Origin: Pseudomonas phenolilytica
GTDB lineage: Bacteria; Pseudomonadota; Gammaproteobacteria; Pseudomonadales; Pseudomonadaceae
Assembly (NCBI RefSeq): GCF_021432765.1
Contig: NZ_CP058908.1
Coordinates: 62,001-126,000, forward strand
Direction: 5' to 3'
DNA length: 64,000 bases
The notes beneath the pieces are model-generated. The model worked only from the letters and a program-made list of their open reading frames with translations, was not told where the DNA came from and ran no database searches. The position numbers and the translations under genes were made by a program. This document shows positions 26,011 through 35,679 of this stretch, piece by piece; the stretch's first letter is position 1; every line of letters begins with the position of its first letter.

Positions 26011-26889
26011 TCAAGCCAGCACGCCGGTATGGCGCATTGCCTGGCGTAGCGGTTCCTGGTAGCACGCACTCAGCCAGGTCAGTGGCAGGCGAATGCCATT
26101 GCCCATCAGACCCATTTCATGCAGCGCCCACTTCACCGGAATCGGATTCGACTCAAGGAACAACGCACGGTGCAGAGGCATCAGGCGCTCGTTGATGGCG
26201 CGGGCCGTCACCGCATCGCCGGCCATCGCCGCGGCACAGAGATCGCTCATAGCACGAGGTGCCACGTTGGCGGTCACCGAGATGTTGCCCTTGCCACCGA
26301 GCAGCATCAGCTCGACGGCGGTAGGATCGTCGCCGGAATACACCAGAAAATCCTTGCCGACCCGATCCAGTACTTCCTGGCCGCGCTTGAGATCGCCGGT
26401 CGCTTCCTTGATGCCGATGATGTTCGCCACCTTGGACAAACGCTCGACCGTCTCCGGCAGCATGTCGCACACGGTGCGGCCCGGCACGTTGTAGAGAATC
26501 TGCGGAATCGCTACTGCTTCGGCGATGTGCTTGAAATGCTGGTACAGGCCTTCCTGGGTCGGCTTGTTGTAATACGGTGTGACCAGCAAGCAGGCATCGG
26601 CACCGGCGGCACGGGCGTTTTCCGTCAGCTCGACGGCCTCGCTGGTGGAGTTGGCGCCAGTGCCGGCGATGACAGGAATACGGCCGGCAACCTGGTCAAC
26701 GACGCGACGTATTACCTCGATATGCTCAGCCACGCTGAGGGTCGCCGATTCACCGGTCGTTCCGACGGCAACGATTGCATTCGTACCTTCCTGCAAATGG
26801 AAGTCGACGAGTTTGCTCAGGCTATCCCAATCCAGACCACCCTGTGCGTCCATGGGGGTGACCAGCGCCACCATACTGCCCGCAATCAT
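26011..26889 (-). CDS. dapA: 4-hydroxy-tetrahydrodipicolinate synthase
   Basis: 292 residues from the ATG at 26889, the standard length. Key residues are Lys161 in [10 protein letters not shown] (Schiff base), Tyr133 in ILYNVPGRT, and the [10 protein letters not shown] loop (Thr44, Thr45). The enzyme condenses pyruvate with aspartate semialdehyde, the first committed step of lysine and diaminopimelate synthesis. It is followed by bamC with a 17-bp gap and is divergent from gcvR. Confidence 0.97.
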   Translation of the reverse strand: MIAGSMVALVTPMDAQGGLDWDSLSKLVDFHLQEGTNAIVAVGTTGESATLSVAEHIEVIRRVVDQVAGRIPVIAGTGANSTSEAVELTENARAAGADACLLVTPYYNKPTQEGLYQHFKHIAEAVAIPQILYNVPGRTVCDMLPETVERLSKVANIIGIKEATGDLKRGQEVLDRVGKDFLVYSGDDPTAVELMLLGGKGNISVTANVAPRAMSDLCAAAMAGDAVTARAINERLMPLHRALFLESNPIPVKWALHEMGLMGNGIRLPLTWLSACYQEPLRQAMRHTGVLA

Positions 26890-27111
26890 GCAACCGCTCC
26901 TGCCGGAAAAAGAGAGGCGTAATGGTACAAGGCTCCATTGCGCTTTGCGAGCACACCGCGTAGTCCGAACGCAATGACCGGATGCACTCGCCAGCCCACG
27001 TTTCCACGCCCACCGACGGTACGACACATTCCCACACGCAGCGCTTTTCGCTACTCTTAGCCGTTTTCGGCTTGGCTAGCCGACCCGATTCATCACCGCC
27101 AGGAATGTTGC

Positions 27112-27672
27112 ATGTCCACCCCTCCAGTACCCCGCGAACAGTTCCTCGTCATCAGCGCCCTGGGCGCAAGTCCCATGGAGCTGACCAATGTGCTCTGCCG
27201 GGCCAGCAACGAGAACCGTTGCGCCGTCGTCAGCACGCGGCTGACTCGCCACGGCGCCTGCAGCGCGCTGGTGCTGGAGATCACCGGCAGCTGGGACGCC
27301 CTTGCGCGCATGGAAACCGCCCTGCCCAGCCTGGCCAAGAAGCACGGCTTTACCGCCAGCGTAGTGCGTAGCGAGGCCCTGGAAAGCCGCCCGCAGGCGC
27401 TGCCGTACGTCGCCTATGTCAGCGCCGTGTACCGACCGGATATCCTCAACGAACTGTGCCAGTTCTTTATCGATCACCGCGTTGAGCTGGAAAACCTGAC
27501 CTGCGATACCTACGAGGCACCGCAGACCGGCGGCACCATGCTCAATGCGACACTGACCGTTACCCTTCCCGCCGGCACCCAGATCAGCTGGCTGCGGGAT
27601 CAGTTTCTCGACTTCGCCGATGCGCTGAATCTCGATGCGCTGATCGAGCCGTGGCGCCCGCAAAACCCGTAA
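27112..27672 (+). CDS. gcvR: Glycine cleavage system regulator GcvR (two ACT domains)
   Basis: 186 residues with no DNA-binding domain. Two ACT-like units are visible: FLVISALGASPMELTNVLCRA and AYVSAVYRPDILNELCQFFID, each with the conserved turn before the helix. In E. coli, GcvR binds GcvA and glycine and represses the gcv operon. Position before bcp and opposite dapA matches PAO1. Confidence 0.88.
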   Translation: MSTPPVPREQFLVISALGASPMELTNVLCRASNENRCAVVSTRLTRHGACSALVLEITGSWDALARMETALPSLAKKHGFTASVVRSEALESRPQALPYVAYVSAVYRPDILNELCQFFIDHRVELENLTCDTYEAPQTGGTMLNATLTVTLPAGTQISWLRDQFLDFADALNLDALIEPWRPQNP

Positions 27673-27683
27673 GGAATTCCGAT

Positions 27684-28157
27684 ATGGCAATCGAACTCGA
27701 CCAACCCGTCGCGACCTTCCAGGCACAAGCCACTGGCGGCTTGCAGGTCGATCTTGCCGCGCTGAAGGGCGAACAGGTCGTGCTGTACTTCTACCCCAAG
27801 GACAACACGCCGGGCTGCACCACCGAAGGACAGGATTTCCGAGACCGCTATGAGGCCTTCCGCGCGGTCAATACGCGGGTGTTCGGCGTCTCGCGCGACA
27901 GCCTGAAGACTCACGAGAACTTTAAAAACAAGCAGGGCTTCCCCTTCGAGCTGATCAGCGATCAGGACGAGCAACTCTGCCAACTGTTCGAAGTGATCAA
28001 GCTGAAGAAGCTCTACGGCAAGGAATATCTGGGCATCGATCGCAGCACCTTTCTGATCGACCGCAACGGCGTGCTGCGCCAGCAATGGCGCGGCGTCAAG
28101 GTTCCGGGACATGCCGAGGCGGTCTTGCAGGCTGCCCAGGCGCTGAACGACGCCTGA
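27684..28157 (+). CDS. bcp: Thioredoxin-dependent peroxiredoxin Bcp/PrxQ
   Basis: 157 residues; the start at 27684 has AAGGAA upstream and lies 11 bp after gcvR. Peroxidatic Cys45 is in NTPGCTTEGQDFRDRY. Position 50, which holds the resolving Cys in E. coli Bcp, is Gln here; the only other cysteine I see is Cys99 (DEQLCQLF), so resolution may use that residue or an external thiol. The catalytic Arg lies in FLIDRNGVLRQQW-type context near the C-terminus. It detoxifies H2O2 and organic peroxides. Confidence 0.93.
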   Translation: MAIELDQPVATFQAQATGGLQVDLAALKGEQVVLYFYPKDNTPGCTTEGQDFRDRYEAFRAVNTRVFGVSRDSLKTHENFKNKQGFPFELISDQDEQLCQLFEVIKLKKLYGKEYLGIDRSTFLIDRNGVLRQQWRGVKVPGHAEAVLQAAQALNDA

Positions 28158-28164
28158 ACCGAAC

Positions 28165-28182
28165 GGGGCGATTTTTCGCCCC
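28165..28182 (+). terminator. Hairpin after bcp
   Basis: GGGGCGA and TCGCCCC form a 7-bp stem with a TTTT loop, 8 bp past the bcp stop. There is no T-run after it, so it may be a weak or bidirectional terminator between the converging bcp and tusA-like genes. Confidence 0.45.
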
Positions 28183-28205
28183 TCACAACGTTGATCACTC
28201 GTCCC

Positions 28206-28457
28206 TCAGGCCTTCCTCAGCCAGTAGCGATAAAGACCGTCCTGTTCCTCCTCGTGTAGCAATGCGTGCCCGGCCAGCCTGGCGAAACTGCGAAAGTCCC
28301 GTTGCGAGCCCGGATCGCTGGCGATCACCTTCAGCACCGCACCACTGGGCAGGCCGTTGAGCTCCAGCTTGGCCTTGAGCAACGGCATCGGACAGGCGAG
28401 CCCTACCGCATCCAGCTCGGCGTCGAAAGCAAGAGTCGGTTCGTTCGCCTCGGTCAT
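28206..28457 (-). CDS. TusA-family sulfur carrier protein
   Basis: 83 residues from the ATG at 28457. The TusA signature is present as DAVGLACPMPLLKAKLELN, with the persulfide Cys in the C-P-M-P box, followed by the VIASDPGSQRDF strand-turn. The family hands sulfur to tRNA thiolation or to molybdenum and iron-sulfur pathways. The syntenic P. aeruginosa gene (PA1006) is reported to matter for molybdenum homeostasis and nitrate respiration, a plausible role here too. Confidence 0.88.
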   Translation of the reverse strand: MTEANEPTLAFDAELDAVGLACPMPLLKAKLELNGLPSGAVLKVIASDPGSQRDFRSFARLAGHALLHEEEQDGLYRYWLRKA

Positions 28458-28564
28458 GGTCCAGCCTCCGCAAAAGGAACGCAGAATACCGAGCACGGAC
28501 GCCCTCTGGCCAGCCGCCCGAACACAAGGCTACAGTAGCACTCCACTACGATGAGCCCGCCTGG

Positions 28565-29995
28565 ATGAATCTGCTGCGCCCGACCCTGCTGACGCTCGCC
28601 TGCCTGCTCGCCTCCCCGCTACCCGCCAGCGATCTGCCGTCGCTGGGCGATGCCAGCTCGAGCATCGTTTCACCCGAGCAGGAGTATCTCCTGGGCCGCG
28701 CCTGGCTCAGCCTGCTGCGCGGACAGGTCCGGCAGCTATCCGATCCGTTGCTCAAGGATTATGTGGAAAGCAGCGTCTACCGCCTGGCGGAAACCAGCCA
28801 GCTGCAGGATCGCCGCCTCGAGTTCGTTCTGCTCGAGAGCCCGCACCTCAACGCTTTCGCCGCACCGGGTGGAATCATTGGTGTCAACGGCGGCCTGTTC
28901 ATTCATGCACAGACGGAGGCCGAGTACGCCTCGGTGATGGCACACGAACTGGCGCACCTGTCGCAGCGACACTTCGCTCGCGGCCTGGAAGCGCAGCAAC
29001 GCATGCAAATACCGATGATGGCTGCCATGCTTGCCGGTGTGGTGGCTGCCGCGGCCGGAGCCGGCGATGCCGGCATCGCCGCGATCGTCTCGACCCAGGC
29101 TGCGGCGATCCAGGCACAGCGCCGCTTTTCACGGCAGAACGAGCAGGAAGCAGACCGCATCGGCATTCTCAACCTTGAGAAGGCCGGCTACGATCCACGC
29201 GCCATGCCACAAATGTTCGCCCGCCTGATGCGTCAGTATCGCTACGACCAGAAACCGCCGGAATTTCTGCTGACGCACCCGGTTACCGAATCGCGCATCG
29301 CCGACACCACCAACCGCGCCGAGCAGCTCGCCAACGGCGGCATCGAGGACAGCCTGCGTTACCAGCTGATCCGCGCGCGCACACAGCTGCGTTTCGAAAC
29401 CACGCCCGGCCTCGGCGCCAAACGCTTCCGCGCACAGCTCAACGAGAATGCCGACCTCGACGCCGCGCGCTATGGCCTGGCGCTGGCACAGATCAAGGGC
29501 GGGCAACTGGATGAAGCGCGCAGCACCCTCGCGCCGTTGCTGAACAAGGCACCGGACGAATTGATCTACAACCTCGCCCAGATCGAACTGGAGATCACCG
29601 CCAACCGTCTGCCTCAGGCGGAGCAATACCTGCAGCGCATGTTGCGCCAGTACCCGGGCAGCTACCCGTTGCGCCAGGCACGCATCGATCTGCTGATCAA
29701 GCAGGGACAGACCACCCAGGCAGCCAAGGAACTCGATCAGTTGGCTGCACAACGCAGCGCCGACCCGGACATCTGGTATCAGGTCGCCGAGATTCGCGGG
29801 CTGACGGGCAACATCGTTGGCGTTCACGAAGCCCGTGCCGAGTATTTCGCGCTGGTTGGCGATTACGACCAGGCTATCGAGCAGCTGGATTTCGCCAAGC
29901 GGCGCTCCAGCAACTTCCAGCTCGCCTCTCGAATCGATGCCCGCCAGCAAAGGCTGATGGAAGAAAAACGCATGGTCGAGGACATGCTGCGCTGA
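28565..29995 (+). CDS. bepA: BepA-like periplasmic M48 metalloprotease with TPR domain
   Basis: 476 residues. A signal peptide (LLTLACLLASPLPAS) leads into an M48 protease domain with zinc motif His127-Glu-Leu-Ala-His131 (VMAHELAHLSQRH) and the downstream Glu in EQEADRIGILNLEKAGYD. The C-terminal 200 residues are TPR helices (e.g. YNLAQIELEITANRLPQAEQYL). BepA promotes LptD and barrel-protein assembly and degrades stalled ones at the BAM complex. It is convergent with nadA. Confidence 0.9.
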   Translation: MNLLRPTLLTLACLLASPLPASDLPSLGDASSSIVSPEQEYLLGRAWLSLLRGQVRQLSDPLLKDYVESSVYRLAETSQLQDRRLEFVLLESPHLNAFAAPGGIIGVNGGLFIHAQTEAEYASVMAHELAHLSQRHFARGLEAQQRMQIPMMAAMLAGVVAAAAGAGDAGIAAIVSTQAAAIQAQRRFSRQNEQEADRIGILNLEKAGYDPRAMPQMFARLMRQYRYDQKPPEFLLTHPVTESRIADTTNRAEQLANGGIEDSLRYQLIRARTQLRFETTPGLGAKRFRAQLNENADLDAARYGLALAQIKGGQLDEARSTLAPLLNKAPDELIYNLAQIELEITANRLPQAEQYLQRMLRQYPGSYPLRQARIDLLIKQGQTTQAAKELDQLAAQRSADPDIWYQVAEIRGLTGNIVGVHEARAEYFALVGDYDQAIEQLDFAKRRSSNFQLASRIDARQQRLMEEKRMVEDMLR

Positions 29996-30078
29996 TCGCC
30001 GTACCGGGGCGAGCTCGCCGACTGGACGAATTCGCCTCTCCTCCAACTCCCCCTTGGCACCCTCTTCGCAACAGTCGC

Positions 30079-31137
30079 TTAGGCGTTGCCAGCCTGGCGC
30101 AGGCGCGCCGCCTGGGTGAAGTCGAGCATGCGTTTAAGCGGCCTGACCGCTCGCGGTATCAGCGCCGGATCCACGCGAATCTCGTTACTGCCTTGGCGTA
30201 GGCAATCAAGCGTGCGCTCAAGGGTATTCATCGCCATCCACGGACAGTGCGCGCAGCTGCGGCAGGTCGCGCCCTGGCCGGCAGTAGGCGCCTCGATGAA
30301 GGTCTTGCCAGGACACAGCTGCTGCATCTTGTAGAAGATGCCACGGTCGGTCGCGACGATAAACGATGTGTTCGGCAGCGTCTGTGCCGCCTTGATCAGC
30401 TGACTGGTCGAGCCTACGGCATCAGCCAGCTCGATTACCGCTTCTGGCGACTCGGGATGCACGAGAATCGCCGCATCCGGATATAGCGCCTTCATGTCTG
30501 CTAGCTGCCGCGCCTTGAACTCCTCGTGAACGATACAGGCGCCATCCCACAGCAGCATGTCCGCACCGGTTTCACGCTGCACGTAGCTTCCCAGATGCTT
30601 GTCCGGCGCCCAGATAATCTTCTCGCCGTTATCCATCAGGCTTTCGACGATCTCCAGCGCGCAGCTGGAGGTGACCACCCAGTCGGCACGCGCCTTGACC
30701 GCGGCTGAAGTATTGGCATAAACCACCACGGTACGCTCCGGGTGCTGATCGCAGAAGGCCGCGAACTCCTCGACCGGACAACCAAGGTCGAGCGAACAGG
30801 TGGCATCCAGCGTCGGCATCAGCACGCGCTTCTCGGGATTGAGAATCTTCGCCGTCTCCCCCATGAATTTGACACCGGCGACCACCACTGTCTGCGCCGG
30901 ATGCTCGTTGCCGAAGCGCGCCATTTCCAGCGAGTCGGAAACACAGCCGCCAGTCTCCTCGGCCAACGCCTGGATAACCGGGTCGGTGTAGTAGTGCGCA
31001 ACCAGGACCGCGTTCTGCTTCTTCAGCTCGGCGGCGATCTCGCTGCGTAGTTGCGCCTCCTGCTCGGGCGACAGCGGCTTGGGCTGCTTGGCCGCGAGAT
31101 GAGCCTGCACAAGAATGCGTTCGGGTATTTGCGTCAT
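30079..31137 (-). CDS. nadA: Quinolinate synthase A
   Basis: 352 residues from the ATG at 31137. The three [4Fe-4S] cysteines are likely those in [26 protein letters not shown] and the C-terminal [15 protein letters not shown] group, which matches NadA. The enzyme joins iminoaspartate and dihydroxyacetone phosphate to quinolinate in de novo NAD synthesis. It lies 3' of tRNA-Lys on the same strand, beyond that tRNA's terminator. Confidence 0.97.
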   Translation of the reverse strand: MTQIPERILVQAHLAAKQPKPLSPEQEAQLRSEIAAELKKQNAVLVAHYYTDPVIQALAEETGGCVSDSLEMARFGNEHPAQTVVVAGVKFMGETAKILNPEKRVLMPTLDATCSLDLGCPVEEFAAFCDQHPERTVVVYANTSAAVKARADWVVTSSCALEIVESLMDNGEKIIWAPDKHLGSYVQRETGADMLLWDGACIVHEEFKARQLADMKALYPDAAILVHPESPEAVIELADAVGSTSQLIKAAQTLPNTSFIVATDRGIFYKMQQLCPGKTFIEAPTAGQGATCRSCAHCPWMAMNTLERTLDCLRQGSNEIRVDPALIPRAVRPLKRMLDFTQAARLRQAGNA

Positions 31138-31324
31138 GTTGCGGGTCCTGCGTGCACATTTGCGTGAAGCGCCGAGTATACCCGGGCATCGAACGGATTC
31201 GGCAGTTGGCGCCATTAAAGCACTTAAGCGAGCAGATGCTGGCGCAGCAGCCGCGCGCCCCGTCATGCGCTTCGGCCACCCAATCACCGCAAAAGCGCTA
31301 ATCGAGTCACGCAGAAACAAAAAA

Positions 31325-31349
31325 GCCGGCGACCCTAGCGGTCTCCGGC
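31325..31349 (-). terminator. Rho-independent terminator behind tRNA-Lys
   Basis: GCCGG...CCGGC stem with an inner GACC/GGTC stem, followed on the reverse strand by a T-rich run (T6). It lies 25 bp beyond the tRNA-Lys 3' end. Confidence 0.8.
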
Positions 31350-31374
31350 TTCATGGCTCTCTTAAGAGAGAATC

Positions 31375-31450
31375 TGGTGGGTCGTGTAGGATTCGAACCT
31401 ACGACCAATTGGTTAAAAGCCAACTGCTCTACCAACTGAGCTAACGACCC
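31375..31450 (-). tRNA. tRNA-Lys(TTT)
   Basis: 76 nt on the reverse strand with acceptor GGGTCGT/ACGACCC, D arm with AGCTCAGTTGGTAGAGC, anticodon arm TTGGC-TTTTAA-CCAA giving anticodon TTT, T arm GTAGGTTCGAATCCTAC and encoded CCA. It is preceded by queC. In P. aeruginosa the equivalent tRNA-Lys is a known integration site for PAPI-1-type islands; here nothing is inserted. Confidence 0.97.
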
Positions 31451-31508
31451 GATGCGGGCGCATGATACTGATTTGATTGATGAAATCAACGACTTTTTTA
31501 TTTTTTCT

Positions 31509-32183
31509 TCACCGATAACGCGTCGGATCGGCGATTCCGGCTGCAGCAAATCCGGCTGCCCGCAAACGACAGCTGTCACATTTGCCGCAGGCGCGCCCAT
31601 CATCATCTGCCTGATAGCAGGACACAGTCATCGCATAGTCCACGCCCAGGCGCGCTCCTTCCTGCACGATTTGCGCCTTGCTCAACTGCAGCAATGGCGC
31701 CCGGATACGGAACCCGCGGCCCTCGACGCCAGCCTTGGTCGCGAGATTGGCCAGCCGCTCGAATGCCTCGACGAACTCTGGCCGGCAGTCCGGATAACCC
31801 GAGTAATCGATCGCATTGACCCCGATGAAGATGTCATGGGCATCCAGCACTTCCGCCCAGCCGAGCGCTAGTGAAAGGAAAACTGTGTTGCGTGCCGGCA
31901 CGTAGGTAACCGGAATACCCTCGCCGGGGAGCTCGGGCACCTCGATGCGGTTATCGGTGAGCGCCGAACCGCCGATGCCATCGAGATTCAGCCCGATAAC
32001 CTTGTGCTCGACCACGCCAAGCTGGCGCGCGACTCGCTCGGCAGCCTGCAACTCAGCGCGGTGACGCTGCCCATAGTCGAAGCTCATCGTGTAACAGCTA
32101 TAGCCCTGGTCGCGGGCGATTGCCACGACCGTCGCCGAATCGAGGCCACCCGACAATAGGATGACCGCTCTTTTCTCGCCCAT
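31509..32183 (-). CDS. queC: 7-cyano-7-deazaguanine synthase
   Basis: 224 residues. The ATP-PP loop is [18 protein letters not shown] near the N-terminus. The C-terminal zinc site has four cysteines in [18 protein letters not shown]. The enzyme converts carboxydeazaguanine to preQ0 with ammonia and ATP in queuosine synthesis. It follows queE with a 46-bp gap. Confidence 0.96.
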   Translation of the reverse strand: MGEKRAVILLSGGLDSATVVAIARDQGYSCYTMSFDYGQRHRAELQAAERVARQLGVVEHKVIGLNLDGIGGSALTDNRIEVPELPGEGIPVTYVPARNTVFLSLALGWAEVLDAHDIFIGVNAIDYSGYPDCRPEFVEAFERLANLATKAGVEGRGFRIRAPLLQLSKAQIVQEGARLGVDYAMTVSCYQADDDGRACGKCDSCRLRAAGFAAAGIADPTRYR

Positions 32184-32229
32184 GCCTATTCCTCAAAGGG
32201 TTGATAGTCGGCCGCAGCAGCGCCGGAAC

Positions 32230-32877
32230 TCAATGTCCGGGCGCGTCGTTCCAGATGATCTTGTGCAGCTGTAGCTGCAGGCGCACCGGCAGATTGTCGT
32301 TGACGATCCAGTCCGCCAACGCACGCACATCGACCTGCCCATGACTGGGCGAGAACAGCACCTCGCCCGCACGCCGCTCCAGCCGGTACTCGATCAGCTT
32401 CGACACCGCCCAGTCATAGTCTTCGCGCGAACAGATAACGAACTTCACCTGATCGTTCGGGGTAAGCAGCGCAATGTTCTCGTAGCGGTTGCGCGCGACT
32501 TCGGCGGAGCCCGGTGTCTTCAGGTCGAGCACGCGACTCACCCGTTCGTCCACGCCGGCGATGTCCAGCGCTCCGCTGGTTTCCAGCGACACGCCGTAAC
32601 CGGCATCGCACAGTCGTTGCAGCAGCGGCAGACAATTGGGTTGAGCTAGCGGTTCGCCGCCAGTGACGCAGACATAACGCGGCGAGTAGGCGGCGACACC
32701 CTCGAGGATCGCCTCGAGCGTCATCAGCTCACCACCGTTGAAGGCGTACGCGGTATCGCAGTACTGACAGCGCAGGGGACAGCCGGTCAGGCGAACGAAC
32801 ACCGTGGGTAGGCCACTGGTGCGCGTCTCCCCCTGCAGCGAGTAAAAAATCTCGGTAATTCGCAGAGTCTGGTGCAT
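32230..32877 (-). CDS. queE: 7-carboxy-7-deazaguanine synthase (radical SAM)
   Basis: 215 residues from the ATG at 32877 (MHQTLRITEIFYSLQGE). The radical-SAM cluster motif is C-x3-C-x2-C in GCPLRCQYCDTAYAF. VCVTGGEPLAQPNCLPLL follows. It makes carboxydeazaguanine from carboxytetrahydropterin, the step before QueC. Confidence 0.96.
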   Translation of the reverse strand: MHQTLRITEIFYSLQGETRTSGLPTVFVRLTGCPLRCQYCDTAYAFNGGELMTLEAILEGVAAYSPRYVCVTGGEPLAQPNCLPLLQRLCDAGYGVSLETSGALDIAGVDERVSRVLDLKTPGSAEVARNRYENIALLTPNDQVKFVICSREDYDWAVSKLIEYRLERRAGEVLFSPSHGQVDVRALADWIVNDNLPVRLQLQLHKIIWNDAPGH

Positions 32878-32947
32878 ATCAGCCACGGGCGTGACGGCTA
32901 AACAGGCCATCCGCCTCCGTTGCAGGTAAAGGGGGCGCCGATTCTAA

Positions 32948-32974
32948 CGAAAAAACCCGCCTTGTGTGCGGGTT
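32948..32974 (-). terminator. Terminator of the tol-pal-cpoB operon
   Basis: AACCCGC (32954-32960) pairs with GCGGGTT (32968-32974), and the reverse strand continues with TTTTTTCG. It lies 16 bp past the cpoB stop. Confidence 0.8.
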
Positions 32975-32990
32975 TCGTTTGATCGAGCAA

Positions 32991-33809
32991 TCAGCGGTTG
33001 AGCTGTCGCTGCGCCAGCTGCGCCGCCGAGCTGTTCGGAAACTGAGCAATGACCTGCCGCAGAATACCCTGCGCCTTGTCACGGTTGCCCAGTCTCAACT
33101 CGACATCGGCGAGCTTGTACAGCGAATCAGGCACTTTGTTGTGCTGCGGATAAAGCTGACTGACCTTGGCAAAAGCCTGCCCGGCTCCCTGCAGGTCGCC
33201 TTTTGCAAGATTAACCTCGCCCAACCAGTACTGGGCATTGCCCGCATACTGACTGTTCGGATACTTGCGCAAAAAAGCACCGAATGCCTGGCTGGCCTTG
33301 TCGAAATCCTTGGCCTTGATCAGATCGAAGGCAGCGTCGTAGTACAGCTTCTCCTTCGCCGGATCGCCTGCCGAATCGCCCGAGGGCGCCGGGGCATTTG
33401 GTGCAACACTGCCGCCGCTGGCGCTCTGACCAGCATCGGCAACGGAATTCTGACCTGACGCGGCACTACCAGCGGCACCACTGGCTAAGCGACGATCGAG
33501 ATCCTGGTAACGTTCCAGTCCTTCCTGTTGCAGGCGCTGGATCTGGTTCTGCTGCTCCTCGAGCATGCCGCGCAATTGCGCGATTTCTTCCTGCATCTGC
33601 TGCAGCTGCTGGAAGATCATGCCCTGTGCCGAGGCTGGAGCAGCGGCTCCACCCCCGACATAGGCACCACCACTCTCCGGTGCGACCGTGGAATAACCCG
33701 AGTTGCCGTAAGCGGCTCCCGAATCACTCTCAACTACCGGCACCTGGGCAACCGCGATCAGCGGCATTCCGAATACTGCGAAACTCAGAGCGTGGCGGTA
33801 CTTGCGCAT
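32991..33809 (-). CDS. cpoB: Cell-division coordinator CpoB (YbgF)
   Basis: 272 residues. A signal peptide (LSFAVFGMPLIAVAQ) is followed by a Gly/Ser/Ala region, a trimeric coiled coil (FQQLQQMQEEIAQLRGMLEE and on, about 65-115), a low-complexity Ala/Ser/Gly linker and three C-terminal TPR units (e.g. FGAFLRKYPNSQYAGNAQYWLGEV). CpoB links the Tol-Pal machine with peptidoglycan synthesis during constriction. It lies 6 bp after pal. Confidence 0.95.
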   Translation of the reverse strand: MRKYRHALSFAVFGMPLIAVAQVPVVESDSGAAYGNSGYSTVAPESGGAYVGGGAAAPASAQGMIFQQLQQMQEEIAQLRGMLEEQQNQIQRLQQEGLERYQDLDRRLASGAAGSAASGQNSVADAGQSASGGSVAPNAPAPSGDSAGDPAKEKLYYDAAFDLIKAKDFDKASQAFGAFLRKYPNSQYAGNAQYWLGEVNLAKGDLQGAGQAFAKVSQLYPQHNKVPDSLYKLADVELRLGNRDKAQGILRQVIAQFPNSSAAQLAQRQLNR

Positions 33810-33815
33810 GACAAA

Positions 33816-34319
33816 TTACTTACGCAGTTCGACGCGGCGGTTCTGAGCCCAGGACTGCTCGTCGTTGCCCATGGCAACCGGACGCTCTTCGCCGTAGGAA
33901 ACCAGTTCCAGCTGAGCCGGGGAAACACCTTGCAGCACCAGGTAGCGCTGAACGGCCTTGGAGCGACGCTCGCCCAGAGCCATGTTGTACTCACGGGTGC
34001 CGCGCTCGTCGGTGTGGCCTTCCAGAACGACGCGAGCGCCGTTGCCTTTCAGGTCCTTGGCGTGTACGTCGAGGGCACGCATGGCTTCCGGCTTGAGGTC
34101 GGAGCTGTCGTATTCGAAGTAGAAGGTGGTGATGGCGCGCAGAGCAGCTTCTTCGCTCATGCTGCCGTCAACGGAACCAGCGTCCGCACCGTAGCCAGCG
34201 TTAGGATCGATAGCGCCCGAGCCTTCGCCGGAATCGTCGCCGCCCTTGGAGGAACAGCCAACAGCGACAGCCATGGCCAGAGCCAGCGCGGTGAACTTAC
34301 CGAATTTCAGCATTTCCAT
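33816..34319 (-). CDS. pal: Peptidoglycan-associated lipoprotein Pal (OprL)
   Basis: 167 residues. The start at 34319 (MEMLKFGKF) was chosen over TTG-type upstream codons because it matches the OprL N-terminus. The lipobox ends at Cys22 (AVAVGC). An acidic linker precedes the OmpA-like domain with [21 protein letters not shown], which binds diaminopimelate of peptidoglycan. It ties the outer membrane to the wall and is part of Tol-Pal. Confidence 0.97.
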   Translation of the reverse strand: MEMLKFGKFTALALAMAVAVGCSSKGGDDSGEGSGAIDPNAGYGADAGSVDGSMSEEAALRAITTFYFEYDSSDLKPEAMRALDVHAKDLKGNGARVVLEGHTDERGTREYNMALGERRSKAVQRYLVLQGVSPAQLELVSYGEERPVAMGNDEQSWAQNRRVELRK

Positions 34320-34377
34320 CTGTAACAACCCCAGGTGTGGTTTTTGGTTTGTTGGTTAAAAAAGCGTTGGTACCGCA

Positions 34378-35679
34378 TCAGTTCAGGTAAGGGGACCAGG
34401 ATGGCTCTCGGACTTCGCCTTGAGCAGTAGGAAGCGGGAGCCTCACTCGCCCATTGATGGACACGAGCATCAGGACTCCCCGGCCCTGCTGGCGGGTTGC
34501 GTAGATTAGCATGGTGCCATTAGGCGCAACAGTGGGCGACTCGTCCAGAGTGGTCTCCGACAGCAGGCGCAGGCTGCCCCGCTGAAGGTCCTGAGCGGCA
34601 ACTTTGAAGTTGGTGTAACCATCCTGCCGATGAATCATTACCAGCGTCTTTTCGTCAGCCGACAGTTTCGGGTTGGCGTTGTAGTTACCGACGAACGTAA
34701 CCCGCTCAGCCGCACCGCTGCCCAGTCGCTGCTTGTAGATCTGCGGCTTGCCAGCGCGGTCGGAGGTGAAATAGATGGTCTGGCCATCAGCCCCCCAGAA
34801 CGGCTCGGTGTCGATCGAATAGTGGTTGGTCAACCGCTGCAGCTGCCGCGAACCCAGATCCATCACATAGATTTCCGGATTGCCGTCTTTGGACAGCACA
34901 AATGCTAAGCGATTGCCGTCCGGCGAGAATGCCGGGGCACCGTTCAACCCTTCGAAACCGGTGACTTGCTCGCGCCGACCGGTGTCGATGTGCTGGATGA
35001 AAATGCGCGGCCGCTTCTGCTCGAACGAAACATAGGCGATGCGCCGACCGTCAGGCGAGTAGCGCGGCGACAGGATCGGTTCGCGCGACTGCAGCAGCGT
35101 CACCGCGCGCGCGCCATCATAGTCAGAGCGCTGCAGGGTGTAGCGGGTGTTTGCGCCACCAAGACGCTCCGCCGTCACGTACAACAAACGGGTAGAAAAG
35201 GCGCCCTTGATGCCTGTGAGCTTTTCGAACGCCTGGTCGGAGACGTAGTGCGCCATGTCGCGCAGCTGATCCGGAGAACCACCGACACTGCCGGTCATGA
35301 CCTGCTGCTCGGTGGTCACGTTGAATACACCGAACTGCACCTGCAGACGGCCACCGGCCGGCTGGATATTACCCACCACGACATACTGGGCGCCAAGTGC
35401 CTTCCAGTCACGGTAGATGATCTCGCTGCCGCGGGTCGGCATGCTGATCATATTCTGCCGCGGGATCGGCTGGAAAATTCCGGAATTACGCAAGTCATTG
35501 CCGATGATATCGGCCATGTCCTCGGGCAACACGGTGCCACCCTGCCAGCCGAACGGAACCACTGCCACCGGAATGGCGCGATCGGTACCGCTGGTGACGA
35601 CGATGTTCTTCTCCTGCGCCACCGCCGTTCCCAGCAGGCAGCAGAGAAGGACGAGTAAACCTCGAAGGGAGTTGATCAC
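34378..35679 (-). CDS. tolB: Tol-Pal periplasmic beta-propeller TolB
   Basis: 433 residues with a signal peptide ([14 protein letters not shown]). The N-terminal domain is followed by a six-bladed propeller with repeated PD40 units such as [34 protein letters not shown] and [16 protein letters not shown]. It binds Pal through the propeller and TolA through its N-terminus. Its start overlaps the tolA end by 4 bp. Confidence 0.97.
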   Translation of the reverse strand: MINSLRGLLVLLCCLLGTAVAQEKNIVVTSGTDRAIPVAVVPFGWQGGTVLPEDMADIIGNDLRNSGIFQPIPRQNMISMPTRGSEIIYRDWKALGAQYVVVGNIQPAGGRLQVQFGVFNVTTEQQVMTGSVGGSPDQLRDMAHYVSDQAFEKLTGIKGAFSTRLLYVTAERLGGANTRYTLQRSDYDGARAVTLLQSREPILSPRYSPDGRRIAYVSFEQKRPRIFIQHIDTGRREQVTGFEGLNGAPAFSPDGNRLAFVLSKDGNPEIYVMDLGSRQLQRLTNHYSIDTEPFWGADGQTIYFTSDRAGKPQIYKQRLGSGAAERVTFVGNYNANPKLSADEKTLVMIHRQDGYTNFKVAAQDLQRGSLRLLSETTLDESPTVAPNGTMLIYATRQQGRGVLMLVSINGRVRLPLPTAQGEVREPSWSPYLN

